Below, piece after piece: positions 21,216-32,290 of a DNA stretch of 64,000 nucleotides. Numbering within the stretch: the stretch's first letter is position 1; every line of letters begins with the position of its first letter. Origin of the DNA: Gonatopus flavifemur. Taxonomy: Eukaryota; Arthropoda; Insecta; Hymenoptera; Dryinidae. Location of the stretch: positions 62,001 through 126,000 of the forward strand of contig JAFFJZ010000076.1 of the NCBI GenBank assembly GCA_018340375.1, written 5' to 3'. The position numbers were made by a program, and so were the translations under genes. The notes under the pieces are model-generated. The model was given only the letters and a program-made list of their open reading frames with translations. It had not been told where the DNA came from and ran no database searches.

Positions 21216-22570
21216 GTATTCATTAAATGAGAAGGGACAATTGCAGAATTCATTTTCATTCTCCTCAAAATTAGGAAGAATTACTCTTCATCTACCTCAA
21301 ACGAAGGAGGTCCTGCCAGAGCTTCAATCACGGATTTTTCCATATTATTTCTATTACTGTGATTCAAAAGATTTTGATCCGAAGACCCAGATATAGAATT
21401 AAGTTTGTTTTTAAAGTACTTTATCTTCCCCCAAATTTCAGCAGAACTAGTATTTCTATTAAATGTTTCAGTAAATTTTATAAAAGATTGTTTCTTTTTT
21501 ATCTTCATTACTTTTTTCGCATCAGCAGAAGCCTTTCTCCATTCAATCCACTTTTCAACAGTCATATTATTTAAGGCACTCTGTAGTGCGTTTTTTCTTT
21601 CATTCACCGTATCTTGACATTTCTTATCCCACCAGGGAGATGGTGCTTTATGATATCTGTGCATCAAATCATTATTTTTTACCGTTAACAATAGCGATTT
21701 ATTTCCTCTATTAGCAAATTCTAAGGCTTCCTTGATCAAATTAACAAAAAAATCATATTTCTCTATATTATTAAGATTTATTAAATTGGGAGAAATGAAA
21801 ATTTCTTTTTGGTTCCTCAAATAAACATAAAATTTGTCCCACGGTGTTTTCTTATTATAAAGCCTGTAGTTCAGCTTCTGAAACGGTATGTAACTTTTTC
21901 GAAGTAATTTCATTTCGAAGCTAATAGGGAGATGATCCGAATTCCATGAATCTTCCCCAACACAATATGTAATTTTATCTAGCATTGTTACACTACATAT
22001 ATATAAATCAAGATTGGATTGACTAGAGTCATCAAATCTTGTGATACTGTCTTCGTTAACAACAAATAGATCCATATCATTTGAAGCTTCCATTAAATTA
22101 TTACCAATCACACACGTTCTATTACAATTCAAACTAATATTATGTGCGTTGAAATCTCCCAGAAAAATATTTTCTTCATTTTTATCAGCTGAATTAAAAA
22201 CATTCTTCCAATCTCCACTAGAAATAGTTCCATGTGGTGCTCTATAAATTGCTAAAAAATTAATTTTAGATCAATTAAAGAACATCAAGTATTCAATATT
22301 TTCTGAAATATCCATTATTTTAAAGTTCGGATTATGTTCAACTGAAATGCTATTTTTAACAAAAATCAAAATTCCTCCGCCTCTCTGTGAGTCTCTATCT
22401 TTTCTCAAACATTTGTGTCCTTCAAGTGAAGCGGTAAAAGACCTAACCATGTTTCAATAAATTACAATAATATCGTATTCATAACCGACGTTATTTTGCA
22501 TCTCATTAATCTTATTTTGGAATGACCGTGCAGTCCAGAGGAATATTTTTAGTTTATGACTACTCAACAT
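21216..22570 (-). pseudogene. AP-type endonuclease of the I-like element
   Basis: The minus strand from about 22560 reads an exonuclease-endonuclease-phosphatase domain. Recognisable parts are a GGGILIFVKNSISV-like strand near 22360, GDFNAHN near 22150, and SDHLPISFEM near 21920, the catalytic Asp-His pair. A long linker follows (21281-21900) with KAPSPWWDKKC and QSALNNMTVEKWIEWRK, typical of the segment between endonuclease and RT. Stops near 22450 and 22275 and a frame break near 21285 disable it. Its role would be nicking the chromosomal target. Confidence 0.8.
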
Positions 22571-22664
22571 CGTAGAATTTGGAAGGACTTAGTCCTAAAC
22601 TTACAGAATATTCTCTCATATATTGTTTTCCAATATCACCCATAATCCTGCTTGCTGCCTCGTT

Positions 22665-24760
22665 TAGTTATTGTCCTGTCTTAAGATCCACGTTTCCTTT
22701 GAAATGATCTTCTATGATCATCTTCCATTCTCCTAACAGCGCATTTTCTTGATTGATGATAATTTCCTTCTTTGAAGTACAATCCGATACTAATTCAGTG
22801 AAATCCTTAAGAAGTGTCTGTATCATATTTGCGTTTAAAAATCCCAGATATTTTTTTACAATAGAACTTCTAAGTGAAAGTCCGAAAGACTCTATGACTT
22901 TATCTTGTGTTGATTTTTCATTTGATTTATTGATTTTATTCACGTTGTGCGTTTCATGAGGGTTCCAGGTAAATCCCTCTGATTTACGTTGCATGTTGAG
23001 TAAGATGACTTCATTGAGGAAGCAGTAGAGATTTTGCCCTTAGTTAAATTATCTTTTTCGTTTTTGTTCACAATCGTTGTCACTGCTCTTACAACTCTTG
23101 GATTATCTGTAGTCTTAACTTCGAAGGTACCAGAAGTCGTACTTTCGATCACATTAACAAAACTTGGTTGTTCGTTTGAATTTGTTTGTTCTCTTGAAAA
23201 GAAGTCTTCTCTCTCCACCAACTGAGGATAATCCTGATTGAGGCTCATATTTATCTTCGAAGTCTGATCTTGGTTATTCTTCCTGTCCTTGCCGATGAAT
23301 CGATTACAGTCTTTGAAAACTTTGTACATTTTTTTTACCTCATATGGACAGGAGCGGACTATGGCCTGTGCCAACGGTGCCATGGCACAGGGGCGGCAGG
23401 CCGTAAAAGGGCGGCAATCAAGTCGAAAAAACTTTTTTTTAATTTGAATAATTTAAAAATAATTTTTAGGAGAATAATCAATTCCAAGCGATAAAACGAC
23501 ATTTTTTGGTGAATAATATTTTTGTGAAAAATTAATTTTTGCTGCCATATAAGGGGCGGCGAGCTCGATGGCACAGGGGTGGCAGAAACCAAAGTCCGCC
23601 TCTGCATATGGAGAGACGTTGTGTTCTGCACTTTTGGACATAACCCACTGATTGATTTTATACCTTTTACAGGATATATTTGTTGGTAAATGCTTTTCTT
23701 CACAATTGACGCAATTTGTACTGTCTTTACATTTTTCTCGTGGTACTTTCTTATCTGTCGATTTAGGTAGATGGTCATCTTTACCACAGTTTATACAAAT
23801 AGTACTGTGCTTGCACTCTTTTTTCAAGTGTCCAAAATTAAAGCAATTGTAGCAAAGCTTGACACGCTGTACGTACTCGTGTACATCCCAAAGTAAATAA
23901 GAATAAAGTTTTATCTTCTTTGGTAATACTTCTCCTTCATAAGTGATAATTATACTTTCTGTGGGAACCTTGACATGTTCACCTTCCACTATGACGGTTT
24001 TATGAATTCTCATTGCGTCAACTATTTTAATATCACTCGTGCCTTCAATGTTGAGATCATCCAAATTAAATTCAGTTCCAACCTGGTGTATTATTCCTTT
24101 TCTGTATAGGTTCCTGGATGGAATATGAACATCCAACCCTTTCTCCATAAGTCTTGGATCTGTAACAATATTATTAGCATCTTTGAAATTTTTAAAACTA
24201 AGACCGAGTGTCTTCAATCCCAAATCTATAATTTTTATTCCTTTGTATCCAAGATTTGCCAGATTGCAGCAAATGTAAAAGAGATTCTGTCTTTTTGTCT
24301 TTTTAACGAAATCTTTCTGTATAGCAACTTCTACGCTATGATCTCTGCTTTCATATTGGAACTTATAAAGCGACTTTTTCTTCTTTAATATTTCTTCTGA
24401 GTTAACTTGTTCTGTTAAATCCACTCTGATACTATCTCGACCTTCCATGTTACCTTGAGTCTCTTGTTCTGAGTTTTTATATCTCTTCTCTTTATCTATG
24501 TCATTGATCTCTTCAATCGATAAACCTCTCTTACCCAGATGTAATTTGTTATTGTCGTCAGTTGTTTTGTTGATAAGGTTATACCTATCTTTGTCTTTCT
24601 CACTCTCTGTTTGACTCTCCATAATTAAATTATTTAATCCATTTCCAATTATATTGTCATCAATGCTCATATCTACATCTTGGATTTCTTCATTTTCAAT
24701 ATTATCTTGACTCTTTACCGGAAAATTTACGTCATTATGATGTCCATCGTTACCGTTCAT
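22665..24760 (-). pseudogene. ORF1 (CCHC nucleocapsid-like) of the I-like element
   Basis: ATG at 24760. A charged N-terminus is followed by a folded middle and then knuckles CYNCFNFGHLKKEC (near 23830), CINCGKDDHLP and CVNCEEKHLP, an RNA-binding array. The frame crosses the hAT MITE cleanly: 256 bp plus the 8-bp duplication is a multiple of three, and NVSPYEVKKMYKVF is read across the empty site. A single frameshift near 22975 separates the last segment (22668-22994), which has a conserved-looking C-terminus (SSIVKKYLGFLNANMIQTLL). It would package element RNA; two changes disable it. Confidence 0.85.
23349..23604. mobile_element. hAT-type MITE (256 bp) with 8-bp duplication
   Basis: The ends CAGGAGCGGACT and AGTCCGCCTCTG are imperfect inverted repeats of hAT type (CAGnGGCGG). 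CATATGGA is duplicated exactly at 23341-23348 and 23605-23612. GGCACAGGGG(C/T)GGC motifs are repeated inside. No coding capacity of its own. Confidence 0.9.
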
Positions 24761-24850
24761 TAGAACACGACCTCGCTAGAGGCTATGCCTATTTAACTAC
24801 TAATATGAAACCCGCACTGATATTTTTTATTGTAATATTACACTTTTAAT

Positions 24851-25660
24851 AGTTCATTTGCCAAAATATAATCGAATTAACTCCAATCTTATGCATTTAC
24901 TTATATTAATAAACAATTCACAAACGTACAATGATAATTCGAATTTGGAGAAGATCAAATTTGAAGAAATTAGCGAACAAATAAGCGAAAAAAAAAGTTG
25001 CATTTTTTATGTAAATGGGAAATTATTTTACTATTCGCAAAAATTATGGAATGAACGACAATATTCAAACATTTATTAACTGTATTGGAACAAAGAATAT
25101 GGACATCATAAAAATAACTTATTTCTTAGAAACAATTCTCAGCTTTTAGAAAAAAAAATATTCAATTTAAAGTATCACGCGCCGCACAGTCAGAAAACTC
25201 GTTTTTTCCACTCCACTTTCTACCCCCCTCCCCCTCCCATGTACTCTCTATATGGGAGAACACGGTTTCGCGTTGTTGCAGTGACAAAGGGTTGAAGGAT
25301 TATCTGTCACTAATAATAGAAAGTTAATATTTTCAACGAGAAGCTAAGAATTTTTTCCATAAGAAACCGCAATTTCCCTATTGTTAGGAAAAGTTGTTCC
25401 ACTTCAAAAAAATCAACGTAAAGATGGGAACAATGAGTTTCAATAATTCAAAAACTCATAATATTGAAATGGCTGCAATATTAGAACCTCTTCAGAAAAT
25501 TGTTCTTTTCATGTAGAGAATACATCCTCAAAATTTAGACGAAATCTGCAGAGTAGTCCTGTAAAAATAACCTTATTAGGTGAAGTGATGGGATTGTACA
25601 TTGTTTCTGGAGCAAATGAGAGTCGTGTTACTATGGTAATCATGATTTTTCGTTACAACC
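24851..25660. other. No gene recognised; local pyrimidine-rich tract
   Basis: AT-rich DNA with no coding motif. The strip 25190-25250 is C/T-rich (CTACCCCCCTCCCCCTCCC). A 73-codon frame at 24858 has biased, low-complexity composition and no family signature. Confidence 0.3.
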
Positions 25661-25829
25661 ATCTACTCATTCATTGTCAGAGAAAAATTCAATCAATTTG
25701 AATGGAACATGCTGGAAGTTAGATTTTCCTTATTTTCCATGCAAATCGATTCCTGGAAATCGATGTTTTTGTTACAATGTTTCGAAAGAATCGAATGTGA
25801 TAACACCCATGTGGAAATCGCCGGAGTTG

Positions 25830-26775
25830 ACAAATCGCCCAGTACTGGAAAGGTTGTATTTGCCAAACTTCGGCAAAAACAACTGTTCCTGTTCAGGCCC
25901 ATTACTGTTTTTCAACTGGCTGTACATGTTTGACGGAGTTGAGACGGTGATGGTTGGCGTGGACAGACAATGTTGGGCCAGTAATGAATCAATGCTGGCC
26001 GGAAAATACACGGATCGTAGTGTAACGGAGCCACGCCAGTACTGTGCCAGAGTTGGGATGATCATTCAATATATCCAATCGACAATGAAGGGCCAGGATC
26101 GGTAGGGCAATGGCTAACTACAAAATCGGTAGTCGAACTACGTTAAAATTATGTCCATGGAAATCCGGCTGTTATGGTAAACCAAAGCGGCGCCAGTACT
26201 GAGCCAGAGTTGGGATTGCGTGACTTCGAAGGAATTGGTGCAATAAATGGGAATTTAAGTGGTCCGTTGTCAACTTGGAGATCAGCTGATGTGATAGAGA
26301 CTCTGTTTCTCACTCGCAGGTCCCGGGTTCAATCCTTGCCCAGTGAACTTTCATGAAACCACTTCCAAAGCGTCTTTCTCAGATAACGGTGATGAGAAAA
26401 TAGATTCACAAAGTTTTGATAGTTCAAATTCAATGTATTTTTTTTTTTTACTTGAAATATAACTCCGGGGATCTCTAATTACCAGCACTGTACCAGTACT
26501 GGGTCGGATCTGAATTCCTACGTAGGATGTATTATTTTGACCCTCCACCACTTCTCATCCAGGTGTGGTAGAACAACTGATTCTGTTGCAATGCCAGAGT
26601 TCCACCATAGTATGCACACACCAAATATCGCTACCGGCGTGGTGGTGAATGTTTTACTGCCCCTTTCAAAATGATGTTATCATTCCGACTCCTTGTCAGT
26701 ACCGTCCAAACTATGAGGGCAAGATTGGATTTGCCAGTACTGGCAACTCTGGCAACAGTACCGCGCCAGTAGCGG
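25830..26775. repeat. Cluster of CCAGTACTG-type motifs
   Basis: Near-palindromic CCAGTACTGG words, often extended to GCCAGTACTG(T/A)GCCAGAGTTGGGA, occur near 25836, 26036, 26190, 26488, 26735 and, less well, 26763. Two copies match over about 25 bp. Such spaced motifs resemble the subterminal repeats of the CCC-ended elements, but no terminal pair was located. Confidence 0.45.
26230..26345 (+). repeat. tRNA-derived SINE fragment, family B-SINE copy 1
   Basis: The segment ends with a B-box-like GGGTTCAATCC (26326-26336). Upstream, TCAACTTGGAGATCAGCTGATG and CTCACTCGCAGGTC match the inverted copy at 37320-37432. A matching GTGCAATAAATGG lies at the start of the region. It is read as a polymerase III-type SINE head rather than a tRNA gene. 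Confidence 0.5.
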
Positions 26776-26779
26776 CCTG

Positions 26780-27520
26780 TGTGTACATTTCCACATGGGC
26801 ATTTACAATTCAACGATTGCCAAAAATCGACGTTCTTCTCCAGATCGCTGCAGATCTTGTGAAAAAAACCAGAAAAGTTCTGTTATTTTACCCCATTTTC
26901 TTCCACAGGATTCGCAAGGTTTTTACACGGCACGACATTGATTTGTATTCTGATGATTTTTTTGAAACTTCAAACTTCTAAATAATCATGTCAATATGTA
27001 TTTATAATTCATTCATTCGTTTATTGATTCATTTGGTTCATTCCAACCTGAACCGTAGCCTCGTAAAATGTTGGCACAGGATTCAAACGGGGAGGAGATT
27101 ATAATTTTTACTTTCATGGCGCATAGGTTGGTGTCAATATCAAGCTTTGATGACCATTGTTACAGGAACAAAGCGTTTGATTAGCTTTCTATACAGTTGC
27201 AATACACAGCGTAACGAGAACGCATTGTACTAAAGCTTCATACACAGATCCATAAAATACAGCACTAGCAATGAGCATTTGGGTCCTTCATATAATTGCA
27301 TAGCTACCATCGAAACTACATCTCTACTACCCTTCAATGTCATTAACTCTCGATAAAGTGAAATACGTCATGAAGAGGAAACATTTTATTTTTCGAGAAA
27401 TATGACCGTAGAATTTTTCAACTTTATTTATTATTGTCAGATGTTACACGAAGACAGGAGCATTCTACCGTACACGAATGGAGGTTGTAAGGTGCACAAT
27501 GTACACATATATGAATATAT
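26780..27520. other. No recognised feature
   Basis: AT-rich DNA with short frames that lack family motifs. Nothing supported up to the Tc1 element. Confidence 0.3.
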
Positions 27521-27523
27521 ATA

Positions 27524-30247
27524 TACTACCGGTCAAAAGTATTCGAGCACCTCTCGAGAAAACGCGAAATTTTCAAAGTTTCATATCTCAGCCGGAAATT
27601 ATCGTACATTCAAAAATAAGAAACCGTTTCGAAGGGTGAAGTGTGCTCTTTCAAGAAATCTTAGTCTCACTCACCTGACTAAAGTTCGTTATCAACCGCG
27701 TTCGGTTGAACTTACAACTTTTTTCGATTTTTTTTCCGACTTTTCAAACCTTTGCATGTTTTTGGGTGATTTTTTCCTGGGAAAATGAGATCATACATTC
27801 AATAGAGCATGGATTCAGCTTCAAAATGATCTCTCATTTTTCTCCCTCGGATCATTCCTTTCAGAGTTATGTCCTTTTTTGTGAAAAAAGTGGATTTTCA
27901 GACAAAGTGCTGTAACTCTGAAAGTATCGTTCCAGTCAAAAACTGTTAAGGGGAAAAAAGTTTCGTTTCAACGTTCTCCACATGCATGAAAATTTTGGGA
28001 GTTATTGAGGCACATTCAATTTCCGCCACTTTTCTCATCTTTGGTGGAACACCTTGCAGTCTCGAGATCATCAATCAATTCAAATATTCAACAAAGAATA
28101 ATCGTCAGATCAGTCTACAGTGGTGAAATTTTTTTGTCCATGCAAAACGATGCATTCATCGTGAAAAACTATCGATATTCATTTATCGAAACAAACAAAT
28201 GATAAATTTCATATGCAACTGCTTCATGCAAAACAATGCGTTAATCGTGATAAATACAGGCTAGCCTCCTATAACGCGACTGTTTTATTCAATTATAATT
28301 CTACGGGTTATCAGTTATGCCTAAAACCCGCGAAACAAGTCAAGGAACACGTGCTGTGATAGTGGCATTACGTGAAGAGGGATGTTCTTTAAGAGAAATT
28401 TCGAAGAGAGTCGGTGTAACTAATTCGACCGTATTGTATACCCTGGAGCGATACCAAAGTACAGAATCGAATCCCAATCGGGCTCGATCTGGCAGGTCGC
28501 GAGTTACTTCGAAAGAAGAAGATAAGTTTTTGCGTATTCAAAGTAAACGACTAAGGATGAGAACAGCACCTGACTTACAACAAGAACTGAATGCAACTCG
28601 TGATTCCCCTTTGTCTGTCTCAACCGTTCAACGTCGTCTGCGAGATTCTGGCCTCATGGGACGTATTGCTGCGCGAAAACCTTTATTACGTAAGCAAAAC
28701 AAAATTAAACGTTTGAATTGGGCTCGCGCACATTTAAGTTGGGGCATAGAAGAGTGGTCGAGAGTACTATTTACGGACGAATTAGAATTTGAATTATTTG
28801 GAACGAAACGTCGAGTTTACGTCCGTCGAATGAAAGGTGAACGAATGCTTAATCAATGTGTAACACCCACAGTGAAACACGGGGGAGGATCAATCATGAT
28901 ATGGGGGTGTTTTGGAGGACTAAAAGTAGGCGATTTATTCAAAATTGAAGGTATTTTGAAGAAAGAGGAATATCATAGTATCTTAAAAAACCACCTAATA
29001 CCTTCTGAAAAGAGGTTAATCGGAAACGGGTTCATTCTGCAACAGGATAACGATCCCAAGCATACTTCCAAATTGTGCACGAGATACATACGGAAGAAGG
29101 AAGACGCGCATCAGTTGCAGATTATGGACTGGCCTACTCAATCCCCAGACCTCAATCCCATAGAACTGTTGTGGGATCAACTCGATAGAGATGTGAGGAA
29201 AATGAGACCAACGAACAACCAGGAACTATGGCAATATTTGCAAACATGTTGGAGTCAGATATCTCCTATGACATTGGAGAAATTATTATTGAGGATGCCA
29301 AGAGTCTGCAAGGCGGTGGTAAAAGCAAGAGGTGGCTATTTCGAAGAATCTGCAATTTGAAATCAGAATTTGAATTGATTTGAATTGATTTTGAATTTTA
29401 ATGTTGATTGTATACATATGTACATATTTTGATTTAGAAATATAATTTGAATAAGAACAATTTGATTTCCCAATTTTATGATAAGCATGCTCGACTGTTA
29501 TAATTTATCCTACACGGTTTATTTTGAAATTTCCGGGATTTCATATTCACAATCACTGGCATTCTGACCACAAAATTCACGTCACTATGGAGTTCCCAAC
29601 AAAACATAATTATAACATGGATGTACAACAAAGAAAAAAAATGTTCACCACTGTAGACTCATCTGACGATTATTCTTTGTTGAATATTTGAATTGATTGA
29701 TGATCTCGAGACTGCAAGATATTCCACCAAGGATGAGAAAAGTGGCGAAAATTAAATATGCCTCAATAATTCCCAAAATTGTTATGCGTGTAGAGAACGT
29801 TGGAACGAAACTTTTTTCCCCTTAACAGTTTTTGACTGGAACGATACTTTCAGAGTTACAGCACTTTGTCTGAAAATCCACTTTTTTCACAAAAAAGGAC
29901 ATAACTCTGAAAGGAATGATCCGAGGGAGAAAAATGAGAGATCATTTTGAAGCTGAATCCATGCTCTATTGAATGTATGATCTCATTTTCTCAGGAAAAA
30001 ATCACCCAAAAACATGCAAAGGTTTGAAAAGTCGGAAAAAAAATCGAAAAAAGTTGTAAGTTCAACCGAACGCGGTTGATAACGAACTTTAGTCAGGTGA
30101 GTGAGACTAAGATTTTTTGAAAGAGCACACTTCATACTTCAAAACGGTTTTTTATTTTTGAATGTACGATAATTTCCGGCTGAGATATGAAACTTTGCAA
30201 ATTTCGTGTTTTCTCGAGAGGTGCTCGAATACTTTTGACCGGTAGTG
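27524..30247 (+). mobile_element. Tc1-type transposon with long terminal inverted repeats, apparently intact
   Basis: The ends read (T/C)ACTACCGGTCAAAAG inward, next to TA on both sides (27522-27523, 30248-30249). The arms of about 620 bp (27524-28140 and 29630-30247) are near-identical inverted copies. Conserved blocks such as ACTCTGAAAG(T/G)AT repeat within each arm. They flank one uninterrupted transposase gene. Matching arms plus an open gene suggest recent activity. Confidence 0.9.
28317..29360 (+). CDS. Tc1-type transposase, DD38E spacing
   Basis: 347 residues from an ATG at 28317, the full length for the family, with no stops. The N-terminus holds two helix-turn-helix units (CSLREISKRVGVTNSTVLYT and TSKEEDKFLRIQSKRLRMR) that would bind the ends. 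The catalytic domain shows LFTDELEFELFG (first Asp), the GGGSIMIWGCF block, QQDNDPKHTS (second Asp) and SPDLNPIELLWD (Glu). I count 38 residues between the second Asp and the Glu, against 34 in classic Tc1. A DD38E group (Intruder) has been described, and membership is inferred only from this spacing. The enzyme would excise and reinsert the element at TA sites. It lies centrally between the two long arms; no intron is evident. Confidence 0.95.
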   Translation: MPKTRETSQGTRAVIVALREEGCSLREISKRVGVTNSTVLYTLERYQSTESNPNRARSGRSRVTSKEEDKFLRIQSKRLRMRTAPDLQQELNATRDSPLSVSTVQRRLRDSGLMGRIAARKPLLRKQNKIKRLNWARAHLSWGIEEWSRVLFTDELEFELFGTKRRVYVRRMKGERMLNQCVTPTVKHGGGSIMIWGCFGGLKVGDLFKIEGILKKEEYHSILKNHLIPSEKRLIGNGFILQQDNDPKHTSKLCTRYIRKKEDAHQLQIMDWPTQSPDLNPIELLWDQLDRDVRKMRPTNNQELWQYLQTCWSQISPMTLEKLLLRMPRVCKAVVKARGGYFEESAI

Positions 30248-30253
30248 TATATA

Positions 30254-32288
30254 CAGGGCGTCCCATTTGAAACAGGACAGCTGAATAACTCTTCAGGGAA
30301 TGGAGGGGGAAAAAAATTGTTCAGATAAAAGTTGTAGGGTTCGAAGGGGGCCATAAGATGGTGACCTTGAATTTGACCTTGAGGTCAATTTTGAGCATAA
30401 TTGATGGTCAGAGTATGTTTTTTCAAATGGAAAACCCTACGTTCGACCTCAGAAATGGAAAGAGCGGAAAATTTTACGTCCGAATATGTTAACATATCAG
30501 GTCATTTAGAGGTCATTTGAAGGTCAAAAAACCATTTTCTATGGATTTTCACGGAAAAGCCTCAAACGAGTTGTTTCTCTGACCAAAATTATCAAAGTTA
30601 AAGTGAAACCCCACGTTTCGACCTTGAATTCGACCTTGAGAACGATAATGAATGCCAAATTTGAAACAATAATCAAAAAATTATTTATTTTTCCAGTTCG
30701 TCGTTTTATAATTACAGATGGCACAAATCCGTTGACGGGTAAGACACACTTATTGCAGGAGATGTTCGAATTGACCGCCATTCACTCCAATACATAACTC
30801 CAGCCGGCGTCGAAAGTTTCCAAGAACAGACTGAAAAACTTCTGCACGAATTTCCACGATTGCGTATCTGATGCGTTGTTGTAGATCCACAGGTGTCGTT
30901 GGTCGGTTGGTATAAACGACATTTTTTACGTAACCCCACAAATAAAAATCTAGAGGGGTGAGATCAGGAGATCTTGCCGGCCACAGTACAAATCCACCTC
31001 GACCAATCCAACGATTGGGGAAAAGGATATTTAGATGATCCCTCACACTTCGAGCAAAGTGTGGTGGTGCACCGTCTTGCTGATACCACATCCTCTGCCT
31101 AGTTGCTAATGTCACATCTTCCATGAGAACTGGTAACTCATTCTGTAAAAACTGTAGATAATTAGGACCGTTAACAGTTCCATCAAAAAAATACGGCCCA
31201 ATAACTTGATTGTCTAGAATTCCACACCAAACATTTATACTCCACCGATGCTGATGATCAACTTGTTGAGTCCAGTGCGGGTTTTGCGCTGACCAATAGT
31301 GGCTATTGTGACGATTTAACAAGCCAGTACTTTGAAACGTTGATTCATCAGTGAAAAGAACATATCGAAAGAAATCGGGCGCTTCGTTCAACCTCTGTAA
31401 AGCCCAATGGCAAAAGTTAACCCGATTCTGCATATCTTGTTGAGATAATTCTTGGGTCAGTGTGATGTGGTACGGATGATATTGAGCAGCTTGTAGAATT
31501 CTGTGTGCCGTACTGCGTGGAATACCCAAATCGCGTTCAATATCACGTAAACTAACATGAGGATTCATGTGTATTATTGCTAAAACAGCAACGCATCGAG
31601 GGTCGTTAAAGTTGAAACCTTGATTGTTTCGGCGTTGACCAATCCTTCCTTGTCGACAATTTCTTCCAACTTGGCGAATGACTTCTGGAGGAGGATGATG
31701 CTGCCGATCTCCAAACTGCTCTCTGTACAATCGTGACGCTCTTTGATACACTCCGCGACACTCACCCAAGATCATTAAAATATCAACACATTCGTTAGGT
31801 GAATAAATCATTTTGAACCCGCACTTACACCGTAAACGATGAAAACTTCTCAATGATCATTTTCGTACTGATATGAAGAATAAACTCTGAAGGTTAGTTC
31901 TGTTTACTTCCAATTCAAGGTTGAAACGTGGGGTTTCACTTTAACTTTAATAACTTTGGTCAGAGAAACAACTCGTTTGAGGCTTTTCCGTGAAAATCCA
32001 TAGAAAATGGTTTTTTGACCTTCAAATGACCTCTAAATGACCCGATATGTCAACATATTCAGACGTAAAATTTTCCGCTCTTTCCATTTCTGAGGTCGAA
32101 CGTAGGGTTTTCCATTCGAAAAAACATACTTTGACCATCAATTATGCTCAAAATTGACCTCAAGGTCAAATTCAAGGTCACCATCTTATGGCCCCCTTCG
32201 AACCCTACAACTTTCATCTGAACAATTTTTTTCCCCCTCCATTCCCTGAAGAGTTATTCAGCTGTCCTGTTTCAAATGGGACGCCCTG
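30254..32288 (-). mobile_element. Rosa-type (DD41D) mariner-like transposon, apparently intact
   Basis: The ends read CAGGGCGTCCCATTTGAAAC inward, with TA at 30252-30253 and 32289-32290. The arms of about 385 bp (30254-30640 and 31905-32288) are near-identical. They enclose one open transposase gene. The left end lies only 4 bp from the duplicated TA of the Tc1 element. Confidence 0.9.
30750..31811 (-). CDS. Rosa-type DD41D transposase
   Basis: 353 residues from ATG 31811 (MIYSPNECVDILMILGE); a longer open frame upstream would need a TTG start and is unlikely. The N-terminal helices (GVYQRASRLYREQF; VSLRDIERDLGIPRSTAHRI) form the DNA-binding part. The catalytic residues are present: LFTDEST, YQQDGAPPHF and SPDLTPLDFYLWG. 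There are 41 residues between the second and third Asp, the DD41D spacing described for rosa elements. The gene has no frameshift or stop and the element keeps both long ends, so it may be autonomous. The relic at 35049-36630 encodes a diverged relative. Confidence 0.95.
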   Translation of the reverse strand: MIYSPNECVDILMILGECRGVYQRASRLYREQFGDRQHHPPPEVIRQVGRNCRQGRIGQRRNNQGFNFNDPRCVAVLAIIHMNPHVSLRDIERDLGIPRSTAHRILQAAQYHPYHITLTQELSQQDMQNRVNFCHWALQRLNEAPDFFRYVLFTDESTFQSTGLLNRHNSHYWSAQNPHWTQQVDHQHRWSINVWCGILDNQVIGPYFFDGTVNGPNYLQFLQNELPVLMEDVTLATRQRMWYQQDGAPPHFARSVRDHLNILFPNRWIGRGGFVLWPARSPDLTPLDFYLWGYVKNVVYTNRPTTPVDLQQRIRYAIVEIRAEVFQSVLGNFRRRLELCIGVNGGQFEHLLQ

Positions 32289-32290
32289 TA

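Larger units (their letters stand above)
17918..24850 (-). mobile_element. I-like non-LTR retrotransposon with three nested insertions
   Basis: Order on the minus strand is ORF1 with CCHC knuckles, then AP-type endonuclease, reverse transcriptase and RNase H. That combination is typical of the I/Loa group of LINEs. Nested inside are a hAT-type MITE (23349-23604), a Mos1-like mariner (19634-20919) and a CCCC hairpin (18181-18278). The 3' tail is lost or obscured at 17918. The 5' boundary is only approximate, near 24850. Confidence 0.85.
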
